This document shows positions 1 through 13,199 of a DNA stretch of 64,000 nt, in pieces. Below the pieces are notes generated by a model. The model searched no databases and was not told where the DNA came from. It saw only the letters and a list, made by a program, of their open reading frames with translations. The first letter of the stretch is position 1. The number at the start of each line of letters is the position of its first letter. Origin of the DNA: Wyeomyia smithii. Lineage: Eukaryota; Arthropoda; Insecta; Diptera; Culicidae. The stretch spans positions 158,757,606 to 158,821,605 of the forward strand of contig NC_073696.1 of NCBI RefSeq assembly GCF_029784165.1, given 5' to 3'. Position numbers and translations under genes: made by a program.

Positions 1-10
1 TTCAATCTCC

Positions 11-919
11 CTACTGGTAATGATTGACGATTAAAATTTCCACGAACCGACTGAGGTGGCGCTTGCATTGGGAGCGACACGGGTAGGCGATCCGGAGTGG
101 GGCAGTATGATTGAAACCACGAATGGGGTATTGCTCTCGAAATTGGAACTGGGTTGATTTCTGGGACTTGAGGGCTATTCCATTCTCCAGGAAAACGGTT
201 TTCAGGTAGTATATTGTGTTCGGGACTGAGACTGCTCTATTCTGGGCTTGAGTATAGTAGTGTTCAAATCTTCTCAAGAAGTACACCTCATGTTCTAATT
301 CCGATAATGCTTCTTTCACGGACGAAACGTCAGGTTTTTCTGCGTCCATCAATCCTAACCGACCTAAAGAGTCTAAAATATCTTTGTCGTCTTTGGACAA
401 CGCTTCTTCTTGTTTTGCCTGCTGTTCGCTCGTCTTTGTTTCACTCCCCCAATTAGGATTATCGAATGAATCGTTCAATCCTACATCATCAACTATCTGA
501 CCTTGGTTTGACGGTTTTCCATAAAAATACGTTTTCAAGAGAAACAAATTTTTGTTCAACATTTGATCTAGTTTCCGCATATCCTCTTCTCCTACAAAAT
601 TTTTAAGCAACTTCACTCTACTTCCTAAATGTAATAACGATGACTTGCATCTTGGAGGAACAACCTTCGACGAATTCGCTAATATCTCTTCAGTCTGTTT
701 TAGTTTTAATTCACATGTTTCAATTACTTCGGTGGGCGCACGTTTAAAAGTTTTCGAACTTGGACCATTCTCATGTTTTTCATGCTTAAGTCTCTCTCTA
801 AGCAAGCGACGTTTCCTACTCACGGTATCATTCAGATGGTCTGCTCTAATATCACAAAAATAGTCTTCTATATCACATTCCCGCACTTCTAGCATATTTT
901 GGGGCATAGCTTGAGCCAT
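11..919 (-). CDS. LTR retrotransposon gag-like protein, 5' part, probably frameshifted near its end
   Basis: This is a 302-codon ORF. Upstream of its ATG lie a ~310-nt leader, a primer-binding-site-like sequence and an LTR in the order expected of a retrotransposon, which is the main reason for calling it gag. The protein is hydrophilic and charged, with a Lys/Arg-rich N-terminal third (RKRRLLRERLKHEKHE), a Glu/Asp/Lys-rich middle and no signal peptide or membrane segment. No CCHC knuckle is reached before the stop at 11-13. In the last ~35 codons a neighbouring frame reads more naturally for a Gag (PMQAPPQSVRGNFNRQS), so a frameshift near 100-120 is likely. The rest of gag-pol would lie left of the window. 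The family is probably Ty3/gypsy but could be another LTR class, and a host gene beside a solo LTR is not excluded. Confidence 0.55.
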   Translation of the reverse strand: MAQAMPQNMLEVRECDIEDYFCDIRADHLNDTVSRKRRLLRERLKHEKHENGPSSKTFKRAPTEVIETCELKLKQTEEILANSSKVVPPRCKSSLLHLGSRVKLLKNFVGEEDMRKLDQMLNKNLFLLKTYFYGKPSNQGQIVDDVGLNDSFDNPNWGSETKTSEQQAKQEEALSKDDKDILDSLGRLGLMDAEKPDVSSVKEALSELEHEVYFLRRFEHYYTQAQNRAVSVPNTIYYLKTVFLENGIALKSQKSTQFQFREQYPIRGFNHTAPLRIAYPCRSQCKRHLSRFVEILIVNHYQ

Positions 920-1232
920 GGTGAATCGTTCAGGGCGAAATAATAGGACCGATATGTTTCTCGCAATACCTGAATACGAATAGCACTCTTTAAATACTAA
1001 TTATACAATCAGATACAAAGTGATTTCACTTGTGTGTTCTCACGAAAGTCTACAACAAGCCTTTTTTGCTTTTGTTTCACGTTTTCAAACGAGTTTTTTT
1101 TACTGGTGTACCTAAAACATATAAATTGGGCATGCTCAACACAACTTCCACGATGCGTAAGGTACGGATCGTGAGTCTCCCCAAGCAGGTGGGAAAAATA
1201 TTGTCAGATTCACTGACATTCACTTTTCTTTA

Positions 1233-1244
1233 CGTGGATCGCCA
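1233..1244 (-). promoter_or_regulatory. Primer-binding site of the minus-strand LTR element
   Basis: On the minus strand TGGCGATCCACG starts two bases after the LTR end (...TTACA, AA, TGGCGATCC). A TGG-starting sequence 0-5 nt after an LTR is the usual tRNA primer-binding site. The primer tRNA was not identified. The 920-1232 interval between it and the gag ATG is the untranslated leader. Confidence 0.55.
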
Positions 1245-1246
1245 AA

Positions 1247-2173
1247 TGTAACAAACGACTAGCTCAGGGGTTACATGGACCCTAGGGTCGGCTTTCCACC
1301 GCTATTTGAGGAGGACTTACGACCGATAACTCACCTGCTCACAGAGTGGACAAAACCGAAACACATGCAAGGCATACAAGGCTCAGGCTTAGAAAAAGTA
1401 TTCAATGCATGTCATTTTAAATTACTTATATTTAACCGGTATTCAGATTAGAGTGTGACGTTGCGGCCGTCAGGAACTGATGACTGGAACATGCAGACGC
1501 GAGAGAGAGGGAGAGTGACACGGAAGAACATACCTTCAGCGGATTTCTATGTGATGAACAGAGCTATAAAACAATGGCCGTCACCTCGTTGACTGGTGTA
1601 GCTTTCGCTCTATCCACCGTGCTCGCAGACAAGGGGGTAACCCATCGGTTTGGGCCTCAAAGAGCGGGGGCCAGGCTCAATTAGACCTCTTCGGGCCTTC
1701 TCCTCACGAACGTTCGTTCCACCCTTCACCTACGTGTGTCGCGACGATAGCGTGACTCGCCGGACACCAGCACCTCCGCCAGGGATGACCAAATTCGGAT
1801 GACTCTCAACGCCTTTCGACGATGACGTACGACGTCCAACCGCCTGCTGATTCGGCAATTCCACGTGGCTCCGTTGGTCTTTCGTCCTAATGACCACTTC
1901 TCTGCACCCGTGTAGCGATTTTCCTCCGGCAGTCTGGTTTCGCCGTGTTTCCGCACCAGTGTCGCGGTTTTCTAGCAATCTCCAGATCGGGCAAGGCAAC
2001 GTTCGTCTCCACTTGCACTTTACTTCAGAACTTTTTTTAAAAATCGTACAACTCACTCCGGAGCAGGCGACAACGATCCTTACTCCACAACGGTTTACTT
2101 CCCAATCCCCGATCGGTTTTAATCATCCTTCTCTCAACCTCTCATTTTCCGTCTTCCTCTTCGCCAGATAACA
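1247..2173 (-). mobile_element. 5' LTR (927 bp) of the minus-strand retrotransposon
   Basis: On the minus strand this block begins TGTTATCTGG and ends GTTTGTTACA, giving the TG...CA ends of an LTR, and it is followed at once by the primer-binding site and the gag leader. A TATA-like TTTTATAG lies near 1563-1571. No AATAAA signal was found where R would end. The partner LTR must lie to the left of the window, so LTR identity and age cannot be judged here. Open frames inside it on both strands lack family features and are taken as chance ORFs. Confidence 0.6.
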
Positions 2174-2794
2174 GGATACAGTCGTGCTCGAGCGTAAGTT
2201 CACCAGTCCACTGCACTGAAATTGCTTCGAGATGTTAGTAGTGATTGGGTTGCAGGGTTGAATAAATTTAATGCGGTTCTTTGCCGTCTTTTTTATGGTC
2301 TGTACAATATAAATGATATTTATGTGTAGGGATTATAGTGTATAAGAAACAAGTGACGTGTGAATAGAAGAGGGGCAAACACCGCATTAAACATTTAGCG
2401 TGTAAATACAAAAACGCAGCGATCAAAAGCAAAACGCAAGATTAAAAAAAAAATCTGACTGTCGAAAAACGAAAGGACTCGGTCCTAGACGAGAGAATAA
2501 TCGGTTGAATGAGAGTCTGTGAGTTGAGTGAGAGAGAACGGGTAAAGGGCTATTCCACTGCTTCCGTTCCGGGACCGGGCCGGGACCGGGCTCGTCCGGG
2601 ACTTTTCATGCATTCACACTGCGCCGTGCCTGAACCGTGCCTGCGCTGCGCTCTGGCTGAGAAATGTTGATGTGTGTATGTGAAAGAACGTCTTTCTCTT
2701 TTTTTCATACCGCAGCTAACTCCGCGCGAAATATGTCACCACAACATACACGCATCCACCCGAGTGCCTTCCGTGCACTCTCCGGCCAACACAA
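2174..2794. repeat. Dispersed repeat sequence between the LTR and the assembly gap
   Basis: No gene is seen. Bases ~2325-2460 reappear inverted at 44,213-44,360, and again at 58,324 onward in the second 14-kb copy. The block starting CTATTCCACTGCTTCC at ~2545 and ending GTGCACTCTCCGG at ~2785 is a diverged copy of the element at 12,560-12,977 and 25,181-25,366. It holds a GC-rich stretch with repeated CGGGACCGGG and CCGTGCCTG motifs. Its far end is lost in the gap. Confidence 0.5.
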
Positions 2795-3294
2795 NNNNNN
2801 NNNNNNNNNNNNNNNNNNNNNNNNNNNNNNNNNNNNNNNNNNNNNNNNNNNNNNNNNNNNNNNNNNNNNNNNNNNNNNNNNNNNNNNNNNNNNNNNNNNN
2901 NNNNNNNNNNNNNNNNNNNNNNNNNNNNNNNNNNNNNNNNNNNNNNNNNNNNNNNNNNNNNNNNNNNNNNNNNNNNNNNNNNNNNNNNNNNNNNNNNNNN
3001 NNNNNNNNNNNNNNNNNNNNNNNNNNNNNNNNNNNNNNNNNNNNNNNNNNNNNNNNNNNNNNNNNNNNNNNNNNNNNNNNNNNNNNNNNNNNNNNNNNNN
3101 NNNNNNNNNNNNNNNNNNNNNNNNNNNNNNNNNNNNNNNNNNNNNNNNNNNNNNNNNNNNNNNNNNNNNNNNNNNNNNNNNNNNNNNNNNNNNNNNNNNN
3201 NNNNNNNNNNNNNNNNNNNNNNNNNNNNNNNNNNNNNNNNNNNNNNNNNNNNNNNNNNNNNNNNNNNNNNNNNNNNNNNNNNNNNNNNNNNNNN
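2795..3294. other. Assembly gap, 500 N
   Basis: Exactly 500 N, a conventional placeholder length, so the true gap size is unknown. Open frames running through it are meaningless. Confidence 0.99.
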
Positions 3295-5708
<2,414 letters not shown>

Positions 5709-5943
5709 GTTTCAGGTGGAGGGGAAATTTGCATCCAAACCCCTGAGGTGACCAACCTCAGGGAGTGTGGGGTTGGTTTGAATCAGTGACCGGACCCACT
5801 AAAACCCCTCCAGTCTCCAGCCCATAATACTCCCCGGGACCACCGCTAGGTATTGCTTCGGGGAGCGGCTTTTGTGCTCTGTGCACCCTCTTGGTTCTAT
5901 AGATCTCTTTGCTAACTTAGCTAACTAACCTGGAGACTGGCCG

Positions 5944-8900
5944 TTAGCTAACACTGGCGTGTCGGTGGTCAACCTGTCGCCTGTTTTGCAATTCTAAAAC
6001 TATTTGAGAGGCGGCTGTACAAACCGCCCTCCAAATGTTTGGGTCTTTACACATCCTCCGAACTAGGTTGTCCGGAGTGGTGTCTGGCCCGCTCACTACC
6101 ATCATGTCGCTCCGCGCATGCACAAAACGAGGGCACACGAAGAAGACATGCTCAGCAGTCTCCTCCTCCTCCACGCACTCGGGACACATGGGGGACACCG
6201 CGTGTTCGAACCTGTGCAGATATTGCCTGAAACAACCATGGCCTGACAGGATTTGTGTCAGGTGGAAGTTCACTTCGCCATGTCGTCTCCCGACCCAGCC
6301 GGATATCTCCGGTATGAGTCGGTGCGTCCATCTGCCCTTTGTGGAGTTGGACCATTCCCGCTGCCAGCGGAGCATCGAGAATGACCTTCTGGTACCTCGT
6401 ATGCCCCTTGTGTCACGTTGGTCGAAACACTCTCTGTCCTCCTTGATGGCGATGCTGATAGGCATCATGCCGGACAAGACACAGATTGCATCGTATGACA
6501 CCGTACGATACGCACTCGCAACTCTCAGGCACATGAGCCTGTAGGTACTTTCCAGTTTACCACGGTAACTGTTAGTACCACCTAGCGCTCAGGACCACAC
6601 TGGCTCACCATACCTAAGTATGGACGAAACCACGCTGGCAAGAAGTCTTCGCTTGCTGCCATAAACCGCTGAGCTATTGGACATCATACGAGATAGTGCT
6701 GCAATAGCCGATGAGGCCCTCTTACAGGCATAGTCGACGTGACTCCCGAACGTGAGCTTGTCGTCCACCATAACCCCCAAGAGCTTCAGGGATCGCTTCG
6801 AGGTGATGGTGCAGTCTCCGACTCTGACCACCGCCTGTTGCTCCGATTTACGGTTGTTCACAACCGTGACCTCCGTCTTATGATGCGCGAGCTCCAGTTT
6901 CCTGGAGCGCATCCAGTCCTCGACCTTGCGTATACAGTGCGCGGCCGTCAACTCGACCTCCTCGATAGACTCGCCGTAAACCTCTAGCGTTATCTCGTCT
7001 GCAAAGCCGACGATCACAACCCCTACAGGGAACTTGAGTTTCAACACTCCGTCATACATGACATTCCACAACACCGGGCCCAGGATAGAACCTTGCGGAA
7101 CTCCTGCGGTAATTGGGACGCACTTCTGACCCTCCTCCGTGTCCTAAACAAGTACTCGATTCTGGAAATAATTTTCCAGAATCTTGTACAGCGACACCGG
7201 TACATGGATGCTCCTGAGCGCGAGCGCTATGGAGTCCCAACTGGCACTATTGAACGCATTCTTCACGTCGAGCGTGACGATTGCGCAGTAGCGTATTTCC
7301 CTTCTCTTGCGCTGGATTGCTACCTCCGCCGTCTTGATGACGGAAGAGATTGCGTCCAGCGTGGACCTGCCCTTCCGGAAGCCGAACTGGTTACTTGCCA
7401 GACCGTGTACACCCTCCGTGTACCTCACCAGTCTGTTGAGGATGATCCTCTCAAGCACCTTGCCCGCGGTGTCCAGCAGGCAGATAGGCCTGTATGCCGA
7501 TGGGTCCCCTGGCAGTTTCCCAGCCTTCGGCAATAAGACCAGTCTCTGCCGCTTCCACCTGTCCGGAAAGAGACAGTCATCCAGGCACCTCTGCATGACT
7601 GCCCTGAACAGCCCGGGGGCCGTTTTTATCGCCAGCCTGATCGCCAGGTTAGGGATACCATCCGCCGGTCCCGGTGCCTTGCTCACCTTTAGGGATTTGG
7701 CGATCACGATGAGTTCCTCATTCGTAACCCTTGCCTCCTCCCCTGCCTCGACACGGCTGTCGTCGCTCACGGATTGGATGCTCGGCAGGTTGGGCCGACC
7801 ATCTCTGGTCTATGTCTGAGATACTGGAACGTCGGACGTGAGACTCGACTGCCGGAGGCCAAGGACTTGGCTCGTGGCGTGGAAAGAGTCCCTCGATGAT
7901 ACGCTCCAGCATCGCTGGTGATCGCTCTGCAGGCGCCAGCGCGCCTTTAGTCTTGGCCATTACGATCCTGTAGGCGTCACCCCACGGATTTGTATTGGTA
8001 CTCGTACATAGCCTATCGAAGCAGGCCCTCTTGCTGGCCTTTATCGCACTCTTTAGCATCGATCTTGCCGAACTGAATGCTGCGCGGCGCTCTGTCCTCT
8101 CTTCTTCGTTTCGCGCACGCTGCATCCTCCGTCTTGCACGGAGGCACGCACTGCGAAGGTCGGCTATCGCGTCCGTCCACCAGTAAACCGGTGGCTTTCC
8201 ATTCCTAGGTTGGCGAGTCCTAGGCATGGTGGCGTCGCACGCCCGCGATAGCATAGCAACTAGTTGGTCAGCAGTCGGGCGGAGCCAACTGCCCCCCTCG
8301 CGCTCCCTTCTCATTGCCTCTTCGAATACCTCGGCATCAAAGTGCGATGTCTTCCACCCGCGAACGGTCGGAGTGTTGGCTCTACCCGTCGCTTGCCGCC
8401 TCTCGTTGTTGTCTACACTATAACAGACCGCCTGGTGGTCGCTATTAGTGTAGCCATCGTCTACCTTCCAGTTCTTGATCAGTCCTGGGCTGGAGAACGT
8501 CACGTCGATGATCGACTCCGCACCATTTCTGCTAAATGTACTTTTGTTCCCAACGTTGGCCAGATCTAGGTTGAGCTTTGCAAAAGCCCCAACAGGATCT
8601 GGCCCCTCTGGTTCGTGAAGCGACTTCCCCACTCAACAGCCCAAGCGTTGAAGTCGCCCGCCACCACCAACGGCGTTAGGCCCGTTAGCTCCATGGATAG
8701 GAGGTCGACCATCTGGATGAACCTTTCGGTAGACCAACGTGGCGGAGCATAGCAACTGCAGTAGAACACTCCGTTTACCTTAGCAACTACGTACCCTTCT
8801 TCTGAGGTTGAGACAACCTCCTGAACCGGGAACTTGCTCGTCGTACATATGGCCGCCAAACTGGACCTATCCGCAACCCAGTTACCGTTTCCGGGAGGGA

Positions 8901-9006
8901 TGCGGTAGGGATCCGATATGACGGCGATGTCCGACAACGACTCAGTGGCTGCTTGGTGTAGCAGCTGCTGAGCCGCGAAGCAATGGTTCAGGTTCAGTTG
9001 CGTCAC
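5944..9006 (-). pseudogene. R1-clade LINE ORF2 (endonuclease plus reverse transcriptase), broken
   Basis: The endonuclease (about 9006-8380) shows VVAGDFNAWAVEWGS and, after a frameshift near 8,590, the TNSDHQAV catalytic SDH. A basic linker follows. A second frameshift near 7,805 returns to the first frame. The RT core has KAPG...DGIPN, the motif A region VTLDVKNAFNSASWDS, GVPQGSILGPVLWN and motif C as GFADE instead of the usual ADD, which by itself should abolish polymerisation. In-frame stops lie at 7144-7146 and 6589-6591. The C-terminal domain has a CPECVEEEETAEHVFFVCPR Cys/His cluster typical of R1-type ORF2. At least two frameshifts, two stops and one altered catalytic residue make it nonfunctional. 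Confidence 0.85.
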
Positions 9007-9008
9007 CC

Positions 9009-9500
9009 TTACGCCCGTGGTTTCGCAGCCGGCTTACCGGCTGGGCACCTGGGGCCTCCCATAAAGTGTTTGGCGTCCCGTTTCCCGGAACATACCATGC
9101 ACTTGGGAGACTCCACACAGTCCTTTGCTTTATGGCCTGCACCTCCACATCGCCTGCACAGCTGGCTCCTATCGGGCCCCTTGCAGGTCCAGGACTTATG
9201 TCCGCCCTCAAAGCACCGGAAGCAAATGTCTGGTTGCTGTAGTATGCCCAGAGGACATACAGACCAGCCGACCTTCAACTTGCCCTCTTTCAGGGCCAGG
9301 TTAGCGTCCGCCGACGGTAGTCGGAAGGTAGCTATCTAGGTCCCCGCCGGACCTTTGCGGAGGCGGATTGACTCCTTAGCCACCTCCACCCCGCACTTCG
9401 CTTTTAGGGCTTGTGCAATGTCGCACCCCTCGGTGATTTCGTCCAGGTTGACTGACCCACCATTGTGCACCGCAAAACGTAACAGCACTACAATTATGGG
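9009..9500 (-). pseudogene. R1-clade LINE ORF1 (gag-like), C-terminal fragment
   Basis: This encodes the C-terminal part of an ORF1 nucleic-acid-binding protein. Three zinc knuckles are visible: CFRCFEGGHKSWTC, CRRCGGAGHKAKDC and a third starting CMVC and ending in PRC. Upstream, the same frame contains SVNLDEITEGCDIAQALK and, after one in-frame TAG at 9336-9338, IATFRLPSADANLALKEGK, as in R1-clade ORF1. ORF1 ends at about 9009, immediately before the start of the ORF2 frame, which fits the usual ORF1/ORF2 coupling. The N-terminal half is absent through 5' truncation. Confidence 0.75.
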
Positions 9501-10498
9501 TTACTTCACTTATTGCACCGAGCAGAATAAATGTTTTTAGTAACATGTTCAACATTAAATCATTTCAATCGTATGAATAGGGTTACAATTGAGTTATAAA
9601 AAACACCACTGCCAATAAAAATTGCTCAGTTTCGTGATCGTAGTGTCGTCTTCGGCAAAGCTGTAGATAATATTTTTTTTTCCGAAGAAAATACCCTGAA
9701 AAAAAATCTTTTCTCTCAAAAAATAGTTAGCAGAAAAACAGAAACTTATTAGACTGCTCTATTGGTGATTCGAACAATTTTTAAAGCTAAAACGTTTTCT
9801 TTGATTGGCATAGTGTCTTCTGCACAGTTGCAGATAACAATTTGGTCCTTCCAAATATAATAATTAAAAAAAAAATCCAAAACATTTTAATTTGTTTTTT
9901 ATTTCTCCACGATTGAACCAATTTCAGTGTTTAGGTATTTTATTGTATTTTTATAAAAAAAATCGGTATTAAAAAAATGAGTTTTTTAAATATTTTTTTT
10001 TGTTTTTCTCTTCCTTTTTTTTTCAAACAAAAAATATTATAGTTATATTTTCGGAAAAACAATATTTGCCAAAGACATCATACCTATCAAAAAACCTTTT
10101 TAGCGGCTCTAAAAATATTTGTAATTACCAATACCTTTCCAAAATAGCATTTTTAAATAGCTCCCCAAAAATGAGACGTGCTTCAGGAAGTTAAACCAAT
10201 AGCACAAAATTATATCTTTTGCCCATAGAAACAACTATGCAAATTTTCAGCCAAATTAAAAAGGGTCGAATCAATTGGGGACCCGTTCTTGTGGAATTGC
10301 TCTTTACAAAAAAATACAGTCACCTATCAGGCAAAGTTAAGTATGCGTTCATCATTTTTACAATAATAAATTAATCTATACTAAAAGGGGTTACTCTCAT
10401 GTTAAGGAGAAAAAATCGAAATATATTTTTTATTTCTTTTATTTAAAAGGATACGGATGTTTTAGACTAGATTATTTTTCCTTTAAAAATCAAAATGG
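9501..10498. repeat. AT-rich interval with dispersed repeat copies
   Basis: No gene. Two stretches are direct, diverged copies of sequence around the foldback MITE on the right: ~9,780-9,850 matches ~33,610-33,680 (TTCTTTGATTGGCATAGTGT) and ~10,150-10,260 matches ~33,838-33,945 (TCTTTTGCCCATAGAAAC). About 10,365-10,510 resembles 32,050-32,225 inverted, including GTCTGAGCAGTAGAACCG-like text and AATCGAAATAT. Confidence 0.5.
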
Positions 10499-10735
10499 TC
10501 TGAGCAGTAAAAAAAGCAAAGCCTTGGTGCTACATTCCGATTCGGAACTCGACCTTCTGTTTATTATACACAGACTTCGCAGCCAACTGTTTCGTGTACG
10601 GGACAATTGCGGGGCTAGCACTACGATCCTACTGACACTAGCAGTCTCACCCGAGTCGAGACTCGAACCTACGACGACTGGTTTGTTAGGCCAGCATCGT
10701 ACCTCGAGACCATCTGGGAGGTGTCTGGAGCAGTA
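10499..10735 (-). mobile_element. tRNA-derived SINE with flanking duplication
   Basis: On the minus strand an A box-like TGGTCTCGAGGTA (10700-10712) is followed by a B box GGTTCGAGTCTCG (10657-10669), the internal Pol III promoter of a tRNA-type SINE head. A body and a 3' end reading CACCAAGGCTTTGC plus T-rich tail follow. The ~11-12 nt TCTG(G)AGCAGTA lies on both sides (10499-10509 and 10724-10735), so the body is about 10510-10723. The layout resembles the tRNA-related SINEs known in mosquitoes (Feilai-type); the family name is a guess. A diverged copy of the 3' end sits at 42,640-42,677. Confidence 0.75.
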
Positions 10736-11399
10736 GAACCGATTTAAAGGATGTCTGAGCAGTAGAACCGATTTAAAGTTAATGATGCAAAATCCTTCGT
10801 TCAGGTATAGCGTACAGGATTTTTCGTGTTTCTGACAAGTAGTTCTTTCTGTATCATGCCCATTGCGAGGAATGTCGAAAAAATTATATTTTGGTACATG
10901 AACTCCAGTGAGTCCAGTTATTAATATTTTCCTTTGAAAAAGAAAGGCAAGATCTCATTATTTAAAAGAAAACTCATTAACTTTTCAACTCTAAAGAAAG
11001 AAAAAATACTTTTGATCGCGAGCACACAAGTATATATAAACTCTTAAGAACTTTAAATTCAAATCCTTGTTTAGGCGTTTCTATTGAAAACAACAAAAAG
11101 TGCATCAGTTCTATAACATAGCCGAGGCGCAAAGCAGATGAATAAATGCAGGGTTTTTAAACCTGATTCGAACCAGTTTCAGTTTTTTTCATGATACACT
11201 TTGATTGATCTCAGTGTTTCTAGATTTCAATGGATTTACTTCTGATGACAGAGAAAGAATGATCCTGGTTCGAATCACGCTGAAGTTGGTTCACTGATCA
11301 AATCGAGCAAACAATTTTTTACTCTTGTAAAAATGCAATATTCTATCAATGACTCAACAAAATACTGCATAGCATACTAATTGAATAATAAGTTTGATA
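10736..11399. other. No gene seen; one small inverted repeat
   Basis: AT-rich, with no coding or element signature recognised. A second copy of TCTGAGCAGTAGAACCGATT follows the SINE at ~10,751. CCTGATTCGAACCAG (~11,161) faces CTGGTTCGAATCACG (~11,265) as a short inverted repeat. Confidence 0.4.
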
Positions 11400-11451
11400 A
11401 AAATAAATTCTTTATCGAAAATATTTAGGCTATTTGACTGAAATATAAAAA

Positions 11452-12245
11452 ATGCGGACCACGAGCATCGGTAGTTCGAAGTGGGGAGCTGCACAGCCGC
11501 AAGGCTACAAAGTCCGCTTTGTTAAGCGGATGCTTTATATCAATTACGAGCAGGATCTGTATGTGGCCGCAGCCAACAGGAAGCTGAGACCTATATCTGG
11601 TGTGCTTCAAGCTTCCCAATGCCGAAACGAATCAGCACAAGGGCACCCGAAAAAAAAACATAAAAAAAAACTTAAAAGTTGCTATAATTGTACATAGTTT
11701 ATGTTTTTCATTGTGAATACATCAATTTTACATTAAATATCATTGTTCAGAACAATAAAAACACTGTGTTTGTCATTTTCATTCATTGTTATGCATCTTA
11801 ACAGCAATTTTTTAGGCATTTTTCATAAATTTAGAAGTCACTGACAATGTCTTCCATAGTAAAATTATTGTCGATGGTAGACAAAAGACGTTGAGACTAC
11901 TGCAGCTGCTGGGACTATTGCGACTGTTGCTGGAACTGGTACCGACGATGAATTGTTGCCTCTAAGCAGCTCCGTGGAAACTCTTGGAACAACATTACAG
12001 CATGGTTCAACAATCAACTGGAAAGTTCAGAAAGCTCCAAAGGGATTGGTAGATTTGCCTCTGCGGGAATGCCAAGGTAAAAATTTAATGTTCCCGTTAT
12101 GAGAACAGTTGCTTATGTTTTTACTTTATTTTACTTCTTAGATACGAACGATTCAGCGATTGCGACATCGGTCGGGCAAACGAGCCAACACAATTGAAAA
12201 GCTGCGTACATACACATGTCTTGTGGTTAACAGGAAATGATTCCA
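11452..12245 (+). repeat. Left copy of a dispersed element with a candidate spliced ORF
   Basis: This is inverted relative to 25,600-26,440 and partly repeated at 44,640-44,940. Two stretches read in the same frame in the left and right copies. The first is YE-DLYVA-ANRKLRPISGVLQ (near 11,545-11,610), matching YERDLYVAGANGKLRPIPGV on the right. The second is NNITAWFNNQLESSES..GIGRFASAGMPR (about 11,985-12,080), matching NITVWSNDQLEGSERFKWIG on the right. A putative intron GTAAAAATTT...CTTCTTAG (~12,079-12,141) is present in both. In this copy the exon after the intron is out of frame by 4 nt. The protein family was not recognised. Confidence 0.4.
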
Positions 12246-12559
12246 ATAAATAAACAAAAGGAATAAATCTTAATTTAATTCAATTTAATCTGTTTACGGT
12301 ATTTTAGATGTGAAAATGATCAAAATAAACAAAAAGAGTTAAAACTCAATTTATTGTGAATTTTTGTTTAATGATTACAATACCCTTTCCGACAAGTCTA
12401 GCGTAGTAGTAAAGTTTATTTATTTTGCTCGTTTGGTTAAGCGTTTACCGGTTCGTTTGGTTGTTCTTGCTTCAGACTCTGCGCCACTCTATCTATCCAC
12501 TCTTGTCATACCTGTCCACTTCTGGGTTGTATATATAAAGTTATATGCGAATTAAGCGC

Positions 12560-12977
12560 TATTCCCACTGCTTCCGGGCAGTGTCCAAGCCGTGGTGCAA
12601 ATGCAATAAAAAAACGAAAATATTTCACTGCCACATAGGGTAATCGTTCCATTATTCATCTCAGCACCTAGGTGCACCTATATTAATCTTATTTCTCTCA
12701 TTTGTTCAATTTCCCGTCAAATTTCTGCAAATTTTGAAAGTAAATCTATTTGCTTCTCGATTTTGTCAAGTGGTTGAAAGTTTTACGTTGAAAATATGGT
12801 AAAATTTGACGATAAATTGATCAGAAAGGCGTGATGAGATTAATATAAGAGCGATTACCCTAGTAAAAACTTCGCAAGTTGCTGCCGTGCACTCTCCGGG
12901 AAGCAAAAAATACCGTCGGCAACGATATTTTTCATTCGCACGGCGATAACATGACACTGTCCCGGACATTACACGGC
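12560..12977. repeat. Non-coding dispersed element, left copy, interrupted by a MITE
   Basis: It starts near GCGCTATTCCCACTGCTTCC and ends near TGTCCCGGACATTACACGG. The inverted partner is 25,181-25,366 and a third copy lies at ~2,545-2,794. It contains ATACCGTCGGCAACGATAT, matching ATATCGTTGCCGACGATAT in the right copy (short hairpin potential). No ORF was recognised. The inner 223-bp MITE at 12,638-12,860 is absent from the right copy. Confidence 0.55.
12638..12860. mobile_element. 223-bp MITE, GGGTAATCG termini, TA target
   Basis: Termini GGGTAATCGTTCC and GGAGCGATTACCC-like (..GAGCGATTACCC) are inverted and flanked by TA on both sides (12636-12637, 12861-12862). The mirrored right-arm sequence near 25,290 lacks it, so it is a later insertion. 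The TA target and short TIRs suggest a Tc1/mariner-related non-autonomous element. No ORF. Confidence 0.6.
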
Positions 12978-13199
12978 GGTTTGGTGTGAACAAGATCGAA
13001 ATAGCGCTGTATTAAAAATTAGAGGCATTTCATCACTTCGGCTGTCGCACCTGGATATGCGAATGACCTACACAAGTCTAATTATTCATGAACCTGCGAC
13101 GTTGTAATATTGATACACACTTTTTATTAAATATAATAATTGATTCGATATTATTTACTAGTTGAACCCTTCCGGCGATGCTCGGGATAGATTTGAAAT

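Larger units (their letters stand above)
5709..9500 (-). mobile_element. R1-clade non-LTR retrotransposon (LINE), 5'-truncated and decayed
   Basis: On the minus strand the order is: partial ORF1 with CCHC knuckles, apurinic-like endonuclease, reverse transcriptase, C-terminal zinc-finger region, a ~230-nt 3' UTR (5709-5943) and a poly(A) tail of 24. This is the R1-clade layout, and conserved blocks such as GRWTHRLIPEISGWVGRRHG fit R1-type proteins. The 5' end is fuzzy at about 9,480-9,500, where ORF1 similarity stops. The 5' UTR and most of ORF1 are missing. No target duplication was identified. The copy carries stops and frameshifts and is dead. Confidence 0.85.

Noticed and set aside
1726..2171. 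Overlapping ORFs of 76-108 codons in the left LTR
   Set aside because: They overlap on both strands within LTR sequence, with no domain; typical chance frames in a GC-richer stretch.
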